64,000 nucleotides of DNA from Tunturibacter empetritectus (GCF_040358985.1 NZ_CP132932.1:3782001-3846000), one strand, 5' to 3'; numbered from the stretch's first letter, positions 16,716-25,621 are shown. Program-made: numbers and translations. The notes: generated by a model from the letters alone, not told the origin.

Positions 16716-18710
16716 TCAGGAAGCCTCGTTCAACACCGGCAGCACCGCATCGCCAGACGCCTCAGCCGCGAAGTAACTGCGAATTCGCTCGGCCGTTGCA
16801 GCATTCACCACCGCAGTGAGCGCATCAGTTCCAGCCTGCTTAATCCCGCGCACGCTGCCAAAGTGTTCGATCAATCGTTGCCGGGTTCTCGGCCCAACGC
16901 CCGGTATCGACAGCAACTCACTGTCGCGGTCGCGCATCTGGCGCCGCTTGCGATGATAGGTCACAGCGAACCGATGGCTCTCGTCGCGAATCTTCTGCAT
17001 CAGGTGCAACACCGGAGACCGCCGGTCCAGCACCACCGGCTCATTCTCCTGCCCATACACATAGATGATCTCTTCCTTCTTCGCGATCGAAGCCAAGGGC
17101 TGCAGCGTGACGCCGATCTCCTCAAGCGCCGAATACGCCGCATGCAACTGCCCTAGTCCTCCATCGATCAGGATCAGGGAAGGGAAGGGCTTCTTATCTT
17201 CCTGCAGTCGCTTGTAGCGACGTTGAATTACCTCACGCATGCTCGCGAAATCGTCGACGCCTGTAACCGTCTTCACTTGAAACTTCCTGTAGTCGGACTT
17301 TTTCATCGCGCCATCCTCCCACACCACCATGGAGGCCACCGTCTCAGCACCTTGAATATGCGAGATGTCGAAGCACTCGATTCGACGTGGCAGCTCCTCG
17401 AGCGTAAGCGCATCCTGCAACGCCTCCTGGATAGCCTTCATCGCAGGCTGCAGCACGCGGAACCGCTGATCATAAGACTGTTTCGCATTCTGACAGACAA
17501 GGTCGACAAGGGATCGTTTTTCACCGCGCTGTGGAGCAAGAATCTCGATTCGCTTTCCAGTTCTCTCAGTCAGGGCCTCTGCCAGCAGCGCTCGGTCAGG
17601 AAACTCAACCGGCACGAGAACCGATCGCGGCACATAACTCTGATCGAGATAAAGCTGTTTCAGAAGCGCAGAGAAAAACACCCCCGGACTGAATGCGCCT
17701 CCCATCTCCGACACCGCTGCATGTTGCACAATGGCGATACCCTCGCCGATCTCCGGCGCTGGCGTTGCGGGGTCAGGCTCCATGCGAGGCAGTGCCTCCA
17801 ACTCGTCCACCTCGGAGACCGCCTCCGTCGCCGCATCCAGCAGAGAGTCCGGCAGATCCTCCCAGAAGAAATCGCGCCGGTCCACAATCTTGCCGCTTCG
17901 CATGTGGAACAGGTTGACCGCGAGCATCTCGTTCTCAAAGTGATAGCCGAAGACGTCGGCGTCCTCATTGTCCGCGCTCGCCATGCGCTGTTTGTCCTGC
18001 ATCTGATGAACCGTAACGATCTGATCTCGCAGACGCGCAGCCATCTCAAACTGCTGCGCCTCTGCTGCCGCCTCCATCCGCTTCGTCAGCGACTGCTCAA
18101 GCTCGTTCGGCCTCCCCTCCAGAAAGAGCTGCACATCGCGTATGGTCTCGCGGTAAGCGTCCGGTGTGGTTAGTCCCTCCAGGCAAGGACCCAGGCAGCG
18201 CTTGATGTAGTACTGCAGGCAAGCCCGCGGATGATATCGCGACAGGTCAACCTTGCAGCTTGGAATCAGAAAGCTGCGATGGATCAGATCCACCAGTCGA
18301 TAGGCCAGGTTCCCCGGAAAGTAAGGACCGTAGTAGGCCCCGCCGTCCTTGCGCAACCGGCGCGTCACGAAGACCTTCGGGTAGCGGTCATTCATCGTCA
18401 GCTTGATGTAGGGGTAGGTCTTGTCATCGCGCAGCAGAATGTTGAAGCGTGGCTTCTTCTGCTTGATGAGGTTGTTCTCCAGCGCAAGGGCCTCGTGCTC
18501 GTTGGCGACCGTGATGTACTCCACATCGATGGCCTCGCGCATCAGGGTGCCGGTCTTGGCATTCGCCTGCGACGCCTCCAGAAAATACGAGCGCACCCGT
18601 GCACGAAGGTTCTTCGCCTTGCCGACGTAGATCACCTCGCCCTCAGCATTTTTATAGAGATAGCAGCCTGGCTGGGTGGGGAGAGTTCGAATTTTCTGGT
18701 GAAGATCCAT
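16716..18710 (-). CDS. uvrC: excinuclease ABC subunit C
   Basis: Dual-incision endonuclease of nucleotide-excision repair. With the ATG at 18710 it has 664 residues. The N-terminal GIY-YIG nuclease is seen in PGCYLYKN and VIYVGKAKNLRARV, then a UVR motif near FEMAARLRDQI, the RNase H-like C-terminal nuclease (FDISHIQG and LILIDGGLGQL), and a helix-hairpin-helix end (LSIPGVGPRTRQRLIEHFG). An in-frame ATG at 18731 is a possible alternative. uvrA and uvrB are not in the window. Confidence 0.96.
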   Translation of the reverse strand: MDLHQKIRTLPTQPGCYLYKNAEGEVIYVGKAKNLRARVRSYFLEASQANAKTGTLMREAIDVEYITVANEHEALALENNLIKQKKPRFNILLRDDKTYPYIKLTMNDRYPKVFVTRRLRKDGGAYYGPYFPGNLAYRLVDLIHRSFLIPSCKVDLSRYHPRACLQYYIKRCLGPCLEGLTTPDAYRETIRDVQLFLEGRPNELEQSLTKRMEAAAEAQQFEMAARLRDQIVTVHQMQDKQRMASADNEDADVFGYHFENEMLAVNLFHMRSGKIVDRRDFFWEDLPDSLLDAATEAVSEVDELEALPRMEPDPATPAPEIGEGIAIVQHAAVSEMGGAFSPGVFFSALLKQLYLDQSYVPRSVLVPVEFPDRALLAEALTERTGKRIEILAPQRGEKRSLVDLVCQNAKQSYDQRFRVLQPAMKAIQEALQDALTLEELPRRIECFDISHIQGAETVASMVVWEDGAMKKSDYRKFQVKTVTGVDDFASMREVIQRRYKRLQEDKKPFPSLILIDGGLGQLHAAYSALEEIGVTLQPLASIAKKEEIIYVYGQENEPVVLDRRSPVLHLMQKIRDESHRFAVTYHRKRRQMRDRDSELLSIPGVGPRTRQRLIEHFGSVRGIKQAGTDALTAVVNAATAERIRSYFAAEASGDAVLPVLNEAS

Positions 18711-18901
18711 CGCGTATATCGGAGCCCGCATCTCAGTGTAGACGCAGCCTTACGGAGCCTGCAGTGTGCATATCTTTGCTCAGTAGATTTGACGCGACAG
18801 CCGATCAAAAGTTCCCGCTTCCCAGCTAGCGCTTTCATCAGGCGTGTTAGATAATCCTAATAACTAGTTGAAAAGAAATGGTCTACTGCCATGCATATTT
18901 T

Positions 18902-18917
18902 TGGCACTCTGATTGCA
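18902..18917 (+). promoter_or_regulatory. sigma-54 (RpoN) promoter
   Basis: TGGCACTCTGATTGCA matches the -24/-12 consensus TGGCAC-N5-TTGCW with the exact GG-to-GC spacing; the only departure is T instead of G after the -24 CAC. It lies 58 bases upstream of the OmpA-like lipoprotein start, so transcription would begin near 18928-18930 with a leader of about 45 bases. A bacterial enhancer-binding protein would be required; its site was not identified. Confidence 0.7.
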
Positions 18918-18975
18918 TCTTATCAACTGCTGTGGCAGGTCTATTGCAGCACTTACTACCAGGAGAGTGGAAAGA

Positions 18976-19737
18976 ATGAGATCCAATAACAACAAAGACA
19001 TGAAGATCAAATCTGCCTGCACCGCCGTATTTGCCAGTGCTCTTGCCCTCACCTTCACGGTCGGCTGCTCGACGAAAAATTACGTTCGCTCCCAGACCGC
19101 TCCCATCATCCAGCAAACAAATGATCTGGATACCAAGACTGCCGCCGACCACCGCAATATCGTCGACACCGACGAGCGGGCCAAGACCGGAATCGCCGGT
19201 GCACAATCCGCGGCGAACACGGCCGACCAACATGCCCTGGCTGCCGGCCAGTCCGCCGATGCAGCCAATCAGTCCGCGAAGGAAGCTTACAACCGGGTCG
19301 ACAGCCTGAGCGGCGTCGTAGCCAACCTGGACAACTATAAGCAGGTCTCGGATGTTGGCGTAACCTTCGCCTTCGACAAGTATGTTCTCACTGCATCTGA
19401 TAAGAAGCAGCTCGACGACTTGGCGGCGAACCTCACCAACACTCGCGGCTACATCCTTGAAGTCACCGGCGGAACGGACTCAGTTGGCGACGCGGCCTAC
19501 AACTATCAGCTCAGCCAGCATCGCGCCGACGCGGTCGTCAACTACCTGGCGTCGAAGTACAACATCCCGCCGCATAAGTTCTACCTGATCGGCATCGGCA
19601 AAGACCAGCAGGTCGCCAGCGACAGCACAGCAGCCGGCCGCGCGAAGAATCGCCGAGTCGACATCAAGCTGATGACTAACATGAACAGCGACCAGCCGAG
19701 CACCGCTTCTTCCACCAAACCGAATGGTCAGATGTAA
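18976..19737 (+). CDS. OmpA-family outer membrane lipoprotein
   Basis: A 253-residue lipoprotein anchoring the outer membrane to peptidoglycan. The ATG at 18976 is preceded by AGGAG and GGAAAG. The signal peptide ends in a lipobox FTVGC with lipidated Cys-31. A long alanine/glutamine/asparagine-rich, coiled-coil-like stalk follows (about 40-120, Lpp-like), then an OmpA C-terminal domain with VTFAFDKYVLT, VTGGTDSVGDAAYN, LSQHRADAVVNYL and a final GRAKNRRVDIKL, whose Asp/Arg contacts bind diaminopimelate in the family. A sigma-54 promoter precedes it and a terminator follows, so it is a single-gene unit. Confidence 0.9.
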   Translation: MRSNNNKDMKIKSACTAVFASALALTFTVGCSTKNYVRSQTAPIIQQTNDLDTKTAADHRNIVDTDERAKTGIAGAQSAANTADQHALAAGQSADAANQSAKEAYNRVDSLSGVVANLDNYKQVSDVGVTFAFDKYVLTASDKKQLDDLAANLTNTRGYILEVTGGTDSVGDAAYNYQLSQHRADAVVNYLASKYNIPPHKFYLIGIGKDQQVASDSTAAGRAKNRRVDIKLMTNMNSDQPSTASSTKPNGQM

Positions 19738-19777
19738 GCAGCTTTTTCAACTCGAAGTCGACAAACAAAATCACTAA

Positions 19778-19812
19778 AACGCGCCAACATGATTGTCGGC
19801 GCGTTTGTTTTT
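19778..19812 (+). terminator. rho-independent terminator after the OmpA-like gene
   Basis: AACGCGCC (19778-19785) pairs with GGCGCGTT (19798-19805), with further pairing inside the loop, and the tract TGTTTTT follows. Confidence 0.85.
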
Positions 19813-19863
19813 AACATCGTGCCGACGTAGCAAATTGCGCCTGGAAGGCCGCAATGTAGAAGC

Positions 19864-20112
19864 CTATGTCTTGAGCTTGCGATAGACGATCGCCAACAAC
19901 CCGGACGCCAGGATGACCCAGGCAAACTGATACCAGTAGAAAAACGGAAATCCCCAAAGTTCAGGCGTTGAACGCGCGTAAACTATCGGAAAACACAGCC
20001 CAATATAAGGCAAGACAAGCAACAGCACCCAGCGGCTTCTGCGGGTCTTTGGTTTCGCGTTCGTGTCTGTCTCCGGCACCATATGCTGCAAAGCATAATG
20101 CATTAACTTCAA
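19864..20112 (-). CDS. DUF3311 family small membrane protein
   Basis: An 82-residue protein with two transmembrane helices. VLLLVLPYIGLCFPIVYAR and ELWGFPFFYWYQFAWVILAS match the DUF3311 pattern. In many bacteria such a protein is encoded just before a sodium:solute symporter and is thought to be its small partner, but no symporter is adjacent here. Several in-frame Mets (residues 1, 4 and 11) make the exact start uncertain. Confidence 0.8.
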   Translation of the reverse strand: MKLMHYALQHMVPETDTNAKPKTRRSRWVLLLVLPYIGLCFPIVYARSTPELWGFPFFYWYQFAWVILASGLLAIVYRKLKT

Positions 20113-20179
20113 GTACGGAAGCCCATGTCAGCACTAAGTCATAGATAGAAATGATCGGGTAAAGTTGAAGGTAGAAGAT

Positions 20180-21043
20180 ATGAAAGATATGCCTGATCTC
20201 ATCCCTAAGAATCTCTCGCAAGATGTCGTCTCTGCCAAAGATCCGATTGCTGAAGCCATTGCGATCATGGCCCGTCTGCGCGCTCCGAACGGCTGCCCGT
20301 GGGACCGCGAGCAGACCTTCGACTCTATCAAGCGTCACACCCTCGAGGAGACCTACGAGGTCTTCGATGCCATCGAGCGCCGCGCGTGGCCCGATCTAAA
20401 GGACGAGCTCGGCGATCTCCTCCTCCAGGTTCTCTTCTACGCCCAGATGGCCTCAGAGGCTGGCTACTTCACCATCCAGGATGTAGCGGAAAATCTAAAC
20501 GCCAAGTTGATTCGCCGTCATCCCCACATCTTCGGCGACGCTGAAGCCACTGACTCCAACGCTGTCCTGCGCAACTGGGAGCAGATCAAGCAGACCGAAA
20601 AGAAGGCGCCCGCATCCACCCAGACCTCCATGCTCGACGAGATCCCTCGCTCCATGCCCGCCTTGATGGAAGCGGGCAAACTCGGCTCCCGCGCAGCAAA
20701 AGTAGGATTTGACTGGCCCAACTCCGAAGGCCTCTTCGACAAGCTGCACGAAGAGATCGGCGAGCTCAAGGCCGAGCTGAATCCCACCTCGACCGCCAGC
20801 TCAGCAACAGCGATCGAAGCGGAGTTAGGCGACATTCTCTTCACCGCCGTCAACCTCGCCCGACACCTCAAGGTCGACCCCGAATCTGCTCTACGCGCTA
20901 CAAACGCAAAATTTCGCCGACGCTTCGCCGCGATGGAGTCCGCCGCAGGCAATAGCGCCGCCCTGGCCGCCTCCAGCCCCGATCAGCTCGAAATACTATG
21001 GAACCAGGCGAAGAACGCCGCCACCGAGCCCACAAGGTCATGA
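20180..21043 (+). CDS. mazG: nucleoside triphosphate pyrophosphohydrolase MazG
   Basis: Hydrolyses (d)NTPs to the monophosphate and pyrophosphate, a house-cleaning and stress-related activity. The ATG at 20180 is preferred over an upstream TTG at 20165. The 287 residues hold two MazG domains: the first with GCPWDREQTF, LEETYEVFDAI and DELGDLLLQV, the second with KVGFDW, LHEEIGELKAE and ELGDILFTAVN. These are the ExxE...ExxD metal-binding patterns. The stop overlaps the next start in an ATGA, linking it to the GNAT-racemase pair. Confidence 0.94.
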   Translation: MKDMPDLIPKNLSQDVVSAKDPIAEAIAIMARLRAPNGCPWDREQTFDSIKRHTLEETYEVFDAIERRAWPDLKDELGDLLLQVLFYAQMASEAGYFTIQDVAENLNAKLIRRHPHIFGDAEATDSNAVLRNWEQIKQTEKKAPASTQTSMLDEIPRSMPALMEAGKLGSRAAKVGFDWPNSEGLFDKLHEEIGELKAELNPTSTASSATAIEAELGDILFTAVNLARHLKVDPESALRATNAKFRRRFAAMESAAGNSAALAASSPDQLEILWNQAKNAATEPTRS

Positions 21044-21807
21044 ACGCCAGCCCTCAGACAGCCATCTCCATCCAGTCCCTCACCAGTCTCGAACACCTTG
21101 AGCGCTGCGTCGACCTCCAGCGCGAGGTCTGGAGTTACAGCGACAACGACATCGTCCCTCGGCGCGTCTTCATCGTTGCACACCGCATCGGCGGCCAGGT
21201 CCTTGGTGCCTTCGACGGCCAGAGCCTCATAGGTTTCGCCATGTCTCTCCCTGGCTATCGCGAGGGCAAATCTTACCTCCACTCCTACATGCTCGCAGTC
21301 CTCCAGCAGTACCAAAACCTCGGCATCGGCCGCCGCCTCAAGCTCGCCCAGCGCGACGACGCCATCACCCGCGGCTTTGACCTCATGGAGTGGACCTTCG
21401 ATCCTCTCGAGATCAGAAACTCGCATCTGAACATCAACCGGCTCGGCGCCATCGTGCGCCGCTATCAAGCAGACTTCTATGGACCCTCCTCCTCCCCTTT
21501 GCAGGGTGGCTTGCCCACCGACAGGCTCTATGCAGAGTGGTGGCTGCGCTCCAGCCATGTCGCCGATCTGCTCCGTGGCGAGCCGCAGCCCCAGGAGATC
21601 CTCGAACGCATCACCGTTCCCCACACCATCTACCAATGGAAGCAGGACGCTCAGCAACGAAGCCTCGCCAGAGCCCTGCAGGGCAACAACCGCACCGCCC
21701 TCGAATCGGCGTTTCAGCGCGGATTGGCCGTCGTTGGGTACGAACGCGACACCCAGGGCAACGGTACCTTCCTCATGGGTCCCTGGAAGAACTCCTCGGA
21801 GGTCTGA
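21040..21807 (+). CDS. GNAT-family acyltransferase (COG3375-like)
   Basis: A 255-residue predicted acyl-CoA transferase. The start at 21040 overlaps the mazG stop by four bases. The acetyl-CoA loop is seen as QQYQNLGIGRRLKLAQR, preceded by beta strands (LIGFAMSLPGY, SYLHSYMLAV). DLMEWTFDPLEIRNSHLNINRLG and ADFYG are characteristic of this subfamily. It is followed by an OSBS/N-succinylamino acid racemase-type enolase. In Geobacillus, such a neighbour succinylates D-amino acids; that role here is an inference. Confidence 0.82.
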   Translation: MNASPQTAISIQSLTSLEHLERCVDLQREVWSYSDNDIVPRRVFIVAHRIGGQVLGAFDGQSLIGFAMSLPGYREGKSYLHSYMLAVLQQYQNLGIGRRLKLAQRDDAITRGFDLMEWTFDPLEIRNSHLNINRLGAIVRRYQADFYGPSSSPLQGGLPTDRLYAEWWLRSSHVADLLRGEPQPQEILERITVPHTIYQWKQDAQQRSLARALQGNNRTALESAFQRGLAVVGYERDTQGNGTFLMGPWKNSSEV

Positions 21808-21895
21808 CCTATCCGCCCCTCGATCGCAGTACAATCTCTTTGAGCCACGCCACCAGACCCGCTGCGATCCGCAACTCGGAAAGACAGGACTGCAA

Positions 21896-23026
21896 ATGCT
21901 CAACATCGACGCCATTCATCTCCGCGAAATCAACCTGCCGTTAGCGCACCCCTTCGAGACCAGCTTCGGTCTTACCACCAGCCGTCGCATTCTCCTCGTC
22001 GAGATCGAATCCGAAGGCCTCACCGCGTGGGGCGAATGTGTCGCCGGCGAGCACCCCTTCTTCAGCGACGAGACCATCGACACCGCCTGGCTCCTCATTG
22101 AGTCCGAGCTCGGTCCCCGTCTGCTCGAGGCCGATGTGGAGTGCGGCGGAAGCTGCCCAGCTATCTTCCACCAGGTCCGCGGCCACCGCATGGCCAAAGC
22201 CGCCCTCGAAAACGCCGTCTGGGACCTCGAATCGCAGGTCAAACGCGTCCCGCTGGCGAAACTCCTCGGTGGAACCCGTGACGTTATTTCCTGTGGAGTC
22301 TCGATCGGCATCCAGCCCTCGCCCGCGCACCTGATGGATAAGATCGCCACTGAACTCGCGGCAGGCTATCAGCGCATCAAGCTAAAGTGCAAGCCAGGCT
22401 GGGATGTCAGCATCTTCGAAGCGGTCCGCAACCGCTGGCCCGATATCACTCTCAGTTGCGACGCCAACTCCGTCTATCGCATGAAAGACCTTGAAGACCT
22501 CGTCGAATGGGACCGATTCAATCTGCTCATGATCGAGCAGCCTCTCTGGTACGACGACTTCTACTTCCACGCCATGCTGCAGAAGCGCCTCTTGACCTCA
22601 ATCTGCCTCGACGAATCCATCCGCAATCGCCGCGACGCTCTCGCTGCCATCGCCATGGAGTCCTGTCGCATCATCAACATCAAAGTCGGCCGCGTCGGCG
22701 GCTTCAGCGAGGCCATCGCCATCCACAACGTTGCAGAAGAGCGCGCCATTCCGGTCTGGTGCGGCGGCATGCTCGAAACCGGCATCGGCCGATCCCACAA
22801 CATCGCCCTCTCCTCTCTGCCTAACTTCTCGCTGCCCGGCGACGTCTCCGCCTCCAGCCGCTACTGGACCGAGGACATCATTGAGCCGCAGGTCACCGTC
22901 AGTGAACGCGGAGAGATCACCGTGCCCACGACTATCGGCAGAGGATTCGAAGTGCAGCGCGACCGCATCGAGTCTCTCACCGTGCGCCGGCAGACCCTCC
23001 ATGCCAAGGCTCGCGTCATCGCCTGA
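21896..23026 (+). CDS. menC: o-succinylbenzoate synthase / N-succinylamino acid racemase family enolase
   Basis: Member of the enolase superfamily, 376 residues; the ATG at 21896 is preceded by AGGA seven bases upstream. Active-site residues are all in place: KLK with K162/K164, Asp-189 (CDANS), Glu-214 (IEQPL), Asp-239 (LDES) and Lys-263 (NIKVGRVGG). This numbering closely follows the Amycolatopsis/Geobacillus promiscuous OSBS/NSAR subgroup. Either it makes o-succinylbenzoate for menaquinone, or, with the upstream GNAT protein, it epimerises N-succinyl-D-amino acids. No other men gene and no M20 deacylase are in the window, so the choice stays open; the symbol is tentative. Confidence 0.85.
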   Translation: MLNIDAIHLREINLPLAHPFETSFGLTTSRRILLVEIESEGLTAWGECVAGEHPFFSDETIDTAWLLIESELGPRLLEADVECGGSCPAIFHQVRGHRMAKAALENAVWDLESQVKRVPLAKLLGGTRDVISCGVSIGIQPSPAHLMDKIATELAAGYQRIKLKCKPGWDVSIFEAVRNRWPDITLSCDANSVYRMKDLEDLVEWDRFNLLMIEQPLWYDDFYFHAMLQKRLLTSICLDESIRNRRDALAAIAMESCRIINIKVGRVGGFSEAIAIHNVAEERAIPVWCGGMLETGIGRSHNIALSSLPNFSLPGDVSASSRYWTEDIIEPQVTVSERGEITVPTTIGRGFEVQRDRIESLTVRRQTLHAKARVIA

Positions 23027-23034
23027 TCTATCGT

Positions 23035-23928
23035 CTACCGCTCCGGCAGTGGCGTAGCTAGCATCATCCGGATAGCATCTTGGTAGCTCATCGGCCCAAG
23101 CTTCTGGAAGTCGCTGCCCGTTGACTCAGTATTCACGTTGACCGTCTTCAACATCAGCGCTCGCACGCTCAGCTTCATCGAAAAGTAAGTGAAGATCCAT
23201 CTGTTTTCCCCGACACTGGTCTGATCAAGCACCAGTTTGCCCCCAGGATAGATGTGAGCGAGCATTCCCCAGCCGAAGTTCACTCCACGCGAGATCGTCC
23301 CTTCCATGCGAACCAGAGTATGCGACTTTGCATCGATCCAGACTCTTCCCTCAAGCCCCGTTAACGCCCCAGCCTCCGTATTTGGCGGATTGAACTTCGG
23401 GTCAGGCTTGTAGTCGAGCACGACCTCCGGAGGCCCGCCGTTTTTCCCGGACTGCGGCTGCCCCGGCGTGTAGGTGTAGATCATCGCATCCGGCATCAGA
23501 GGCACTAACTTATCTGCCATCTTCCGATCCGACTCGCTATTCCGCACATGTCGAAGGTATGTCGAAGGTGACGCCATCATGTCGTTCAGTCTTTGCCGTT
23601 CGCCTTGATCCTGCTCTTCCGTTAACGGTTTTCCGTCCCTCATGATCAGGCGCGCCACTGTCCCGTCTCTACTCTCCACCACGTCGCGAACCACGTCCCC
23701 CTTCTCGCTCACCGTGTGCGTGCGATAGCGCAGGTAGGAGTCGGTGTGATGCAGCGCCTCCAACTCATTTTTGGCCGCGTCGACGACCCACGAGCGAGGC
23801 GGGATCGACTGCAGTGCTGCCTCGCCTACATCTTTCGTAGTAGTGGCGTTCTGTGCGCCTGCAGTTCCTCCCGCCACAGCCGTCAGGAAGAGAAGACACC
23901 CAGGCAAAATCCGCTTCCGTGCCCTCAT
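23035..23928 (-). CDS. secreted protein, LolA/outer-membrane lipoprotein-sorting-like
   Basis: A 297-residue secreted protein. The ATG at 23928 gives a signal peptide (RARKR, then hydrophobic LPGCLLFLTAVAGGTAGAQ). The mature part is beta-rich; AALTGLEGRVWIDAKSHTLVRMEGTI and GGKLVLDQTSVGENRWIFTYFSMKLSVRALMLKTVN resemble the half-barrel repeat of LolA/LppX-type proteins often annotated as outer membrane lipoprotein-sorting. That assignment rests on pattern only. It is convergent with the racemase gene. Confidence 0.6.
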   Translation of the reverse strand: MRARKRILPGCLLFLTAVAGGTAGAQNATTTKDVGEAALQSIPPRSWVVDAAKNELEALHHTDSYLRYRTHTVSEKGDVVRDVVESRDGTVARLIMRDGKPLTEEQDQGERQRLNDMMASPSTYLRHVRNSESDRKMADKLVPLMPDAMIYTYTPGQPQSGKNGGPPEVVLDYKPDPKFNPPNTEAGALTGLEGRVWIDAKSHTLVRMEGTISRGVNFGWGMLAHIYPGGKLVLDQTSVGENRWIFTYFSMKLSVRALMLKTVNVNTESTGSDFQKLGPMSYQDAIRMMLATPLPER

Positions 23929-24156
23929 CCGCCCGGAAATAGCTATGAATCGGGACTTGCTGACTGAAGCGGCCTCGCATCCATCCCCGGAACCTCTTAC
24001 CAATCCACACCTCTCATCTCTCCATTCTATGGTTCCTTCTTATGACTCACAGAGCGGGACAAAGTATTCTCGCGTTTGCCTCGCGGCATGAGCTTGGGTA
24101 TAGTTCGGGCAAGGTGCATGTGCAGCAGGCACGACCTCAAGGAGAACAAAACGCTT

Positions 24157-24579
24157 ATGAAACCAGCAGAGGGTTCCACCGTCATCGGTAAGTCGGTCGT
24201 CATTCGAGGAGAACTCTCCGGCGAGGAAGACCTTTACATCGACGGAGACATCGAAGGAACCATCACTCTCAAAGAGAGCGCTTTGACCATCGGACCCAAC
24301 GCGCGCGTACGGGCCGATATCAGCGTCCGCGACGTCACCGTCTTCGGTCATCTTACCGGCAACGTTCAAGCGACGGGGCGCGTCGACCTCCGTCAGTCGG
24401 CGATCGTCAATGGAGACATCCTGGCCGGCCGGCTCAGCATCGAAGAAAGCGCGATCCTGAAGGGAAGCGTCGAGCTCAAATCCAACTCCGAAGGAATGTC
24501 CAAGTCCGCCACTCCTGCCGCAACGCACGCCGCTCCAGTCGAGTCCGGCGCTCCTCTCTTCACTCAACCACAGGCATAG
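24157..24579 (+). CDS. bactofilin
   Basis: Small cytoskeletal polymer protein of 140 residues. The ATG at 24157 is supported by AAGGAGAA about ten bases upstream. The central domain is a right-handed beta-helix with regular six-residue turns: STVIGKSVVIRGELSGEEDL, YIDGDIEGTI, VTVFGHLTGNVQATGRVDL and AIVNGDILAGRLSI. A disordered Ala/Ser/Pro tail follows. The methyltransferase-like gene starts 22 bases downstream, a probable two-gene unit. Confidence 0.92.
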   Translation: MKPAEGSTVIGKSVVIRGELSGEEDLYIDGDIEGTITLKESALTIGPNARVRADISVRDVTVFGHLTGNVQATGRVDLRQSAIVNGDILAGRLSIEESAILKGSVELKSNSEGMSKSATPAATHAAPVESGAPLFTQPQA

Positions 24580-24601
24580 AACCAGAAAGGGAAGCGGGCT
24601 C

Positions 24602-25240
24602 ATGCGCAGCCTTTTCGGCGGTAGCGAAAGCACAAGCACTCAACGAGGTGGAGACACCGGCCGCATCCCGCGTCACTCCAGCGGGTGGAAAGAGTTATTG
24701 AAGCACCTGCAGTCGCAGGAATCTCTGCGCATTCTCGACATCGGTCCTACCTCGTCCACCAACATTAACTACATCACCAGCCTGGGTCACAGCATATATA
24801 TGGCGAGCGTCGTAGATGAGGCATCAAAGCCGGAGTGGCTCACTCCCGGCGAAGACGGCCAGGAACCCAGGTTTGATGTCGATCGATTTCTCGAGAGCAA
24901 TCTCAATTTTTCCGGTCGCGTCTTCGACGTCGTCATCTTTTGGGACACAGCGGACTATCTACCCGAACCTTTGATAGCGCCTGTGCTGGCCCGCATCCAC
25001 AAAGTTCTACAGCCCGGCGGACTCATGCTCGCCTTCTTTCATCAGACAAGCAGCCCGGAGACCTTCTTTTGTCGCTATCATCTGACCGATAACGACGTAG
25101 TCGAGATGCAGCGCGCAGGAAACTATCCTCTGCTCAACATATTCAACAATCGCAAGATCGAAAACCTGTTTAGTGCATTTAGTAACTTCCGATTCTTCCT
25201 CGCCAAAGACAGTCTGCGCGAGGTCATCATCACGCGCTAA
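24602..25240 (+). CDS. class I SAM-dependent methyltransferase-like protein
   Basis: A 212-residue protein with a Rossmann-type methyltransferase pattern: LRILDIGPTSSTNINYI (motif I, in which the usual GxGxG is replaced by GPTSS), FDVVIFWDTADYL (motif IV), and LQPGGLMLAFFHQ (motif V/VI). The altered glycine motif raises doubt about SAM binding. The acceptor is unknown. Coupling to bactofilin suggests an envelope or cytoskeleton link, by position only. Confidence 0.7.
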   Translation: MRSLFGGSESTSTQRGGDTGRIPRHSSGWKELLKHLQSQESLRILDIGPTSSTNINYITSLGHSIYMASVVDEASKPEWLTPGEDGQEPRFDVDRFLESNLNFSGRVFDVVIFWDTADYLPEPLIAPVLARIHKVLQPGGLMLAFFHQTSSPETFFCRYHLTDNDVVEMQRAGNYPLLNIFNNRKIENLFSAFSNFRFFLAKDSLREVIITR

Positions 25241-25305
25241 GCCATCGGCTGATCCCGAGGGTGTTATTCATCCCTAAGCCGTATAGAAAAAAGTGTCCCG
25301 AGAAA

Positions 25306-25340
25306 AGCGGAAGGCGCCCCAACTGGAGGCGCCTTCGCTT
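25306..25340. terminator. bidirectional hairpin terminator
   Basis: GAAGGCGCC (25310-25318) and GGCGCCTTC (25328-25336) form a perfect nine-base-pair stem with a nine-base loop, between two convergent genes. U-tracts on both sides are weak (GCTTTC on plus, GCTTTTCTC on minus). Confidence 0.6.
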
Positions 25341-25363
25341 TCATAGTTGAAATCTTCAGAGAT

Positions 25364-25621
25364 CTAGCCCTTAGCACTCTGCTTCCGACGCTCCGCCCAG
25401 CGTTTCTTCATCGCGTCGGCGATTCGTTTGCGACCCTCGGGGCTCAACTTGCGTTTGCGAGGGGCCGCTGCTGCTGTTGAAGCAGCTGCGTTCTTACTCC
25501 CTTTCGGACGGCCCGGCCCTGTGCGCTTTTTCGTTGCCGTCGTCCCAGCCAGCAGCGCGCGAGCTTGCTGGAGCTTTACGATCTGGGCATCTATCTCGGC
25601 AATAATGCGGCTAACTTCCAC
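25364..25621 (-). CDS. small basic protein, putative nucleic-acid binding
   Basis: An 85-residue, lysine- and arginine-rich protein. The N-terminal helix MEVSRIIAEIDAQIVKLQQARALL resembles a coiled coil, followed by an AT-hook-like GPGRPKGSKN, an alanine-rich linker and the basic segment LSPEGRKRIADAMKKRWAERRK. AT-hook plus basic tail suggests a nucleoid- or DNA-associated protein. No named family is recognised with confidence. Confidence 0.7.
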   Translation of the reverse strand: MEVSRIIAEIDAQIVKLQQARALLAGTTATKKRTGPGRPKGSKNAAASTAAAAPRKRKLSPEGRKRIADAMKKRWAERRKQSAKG

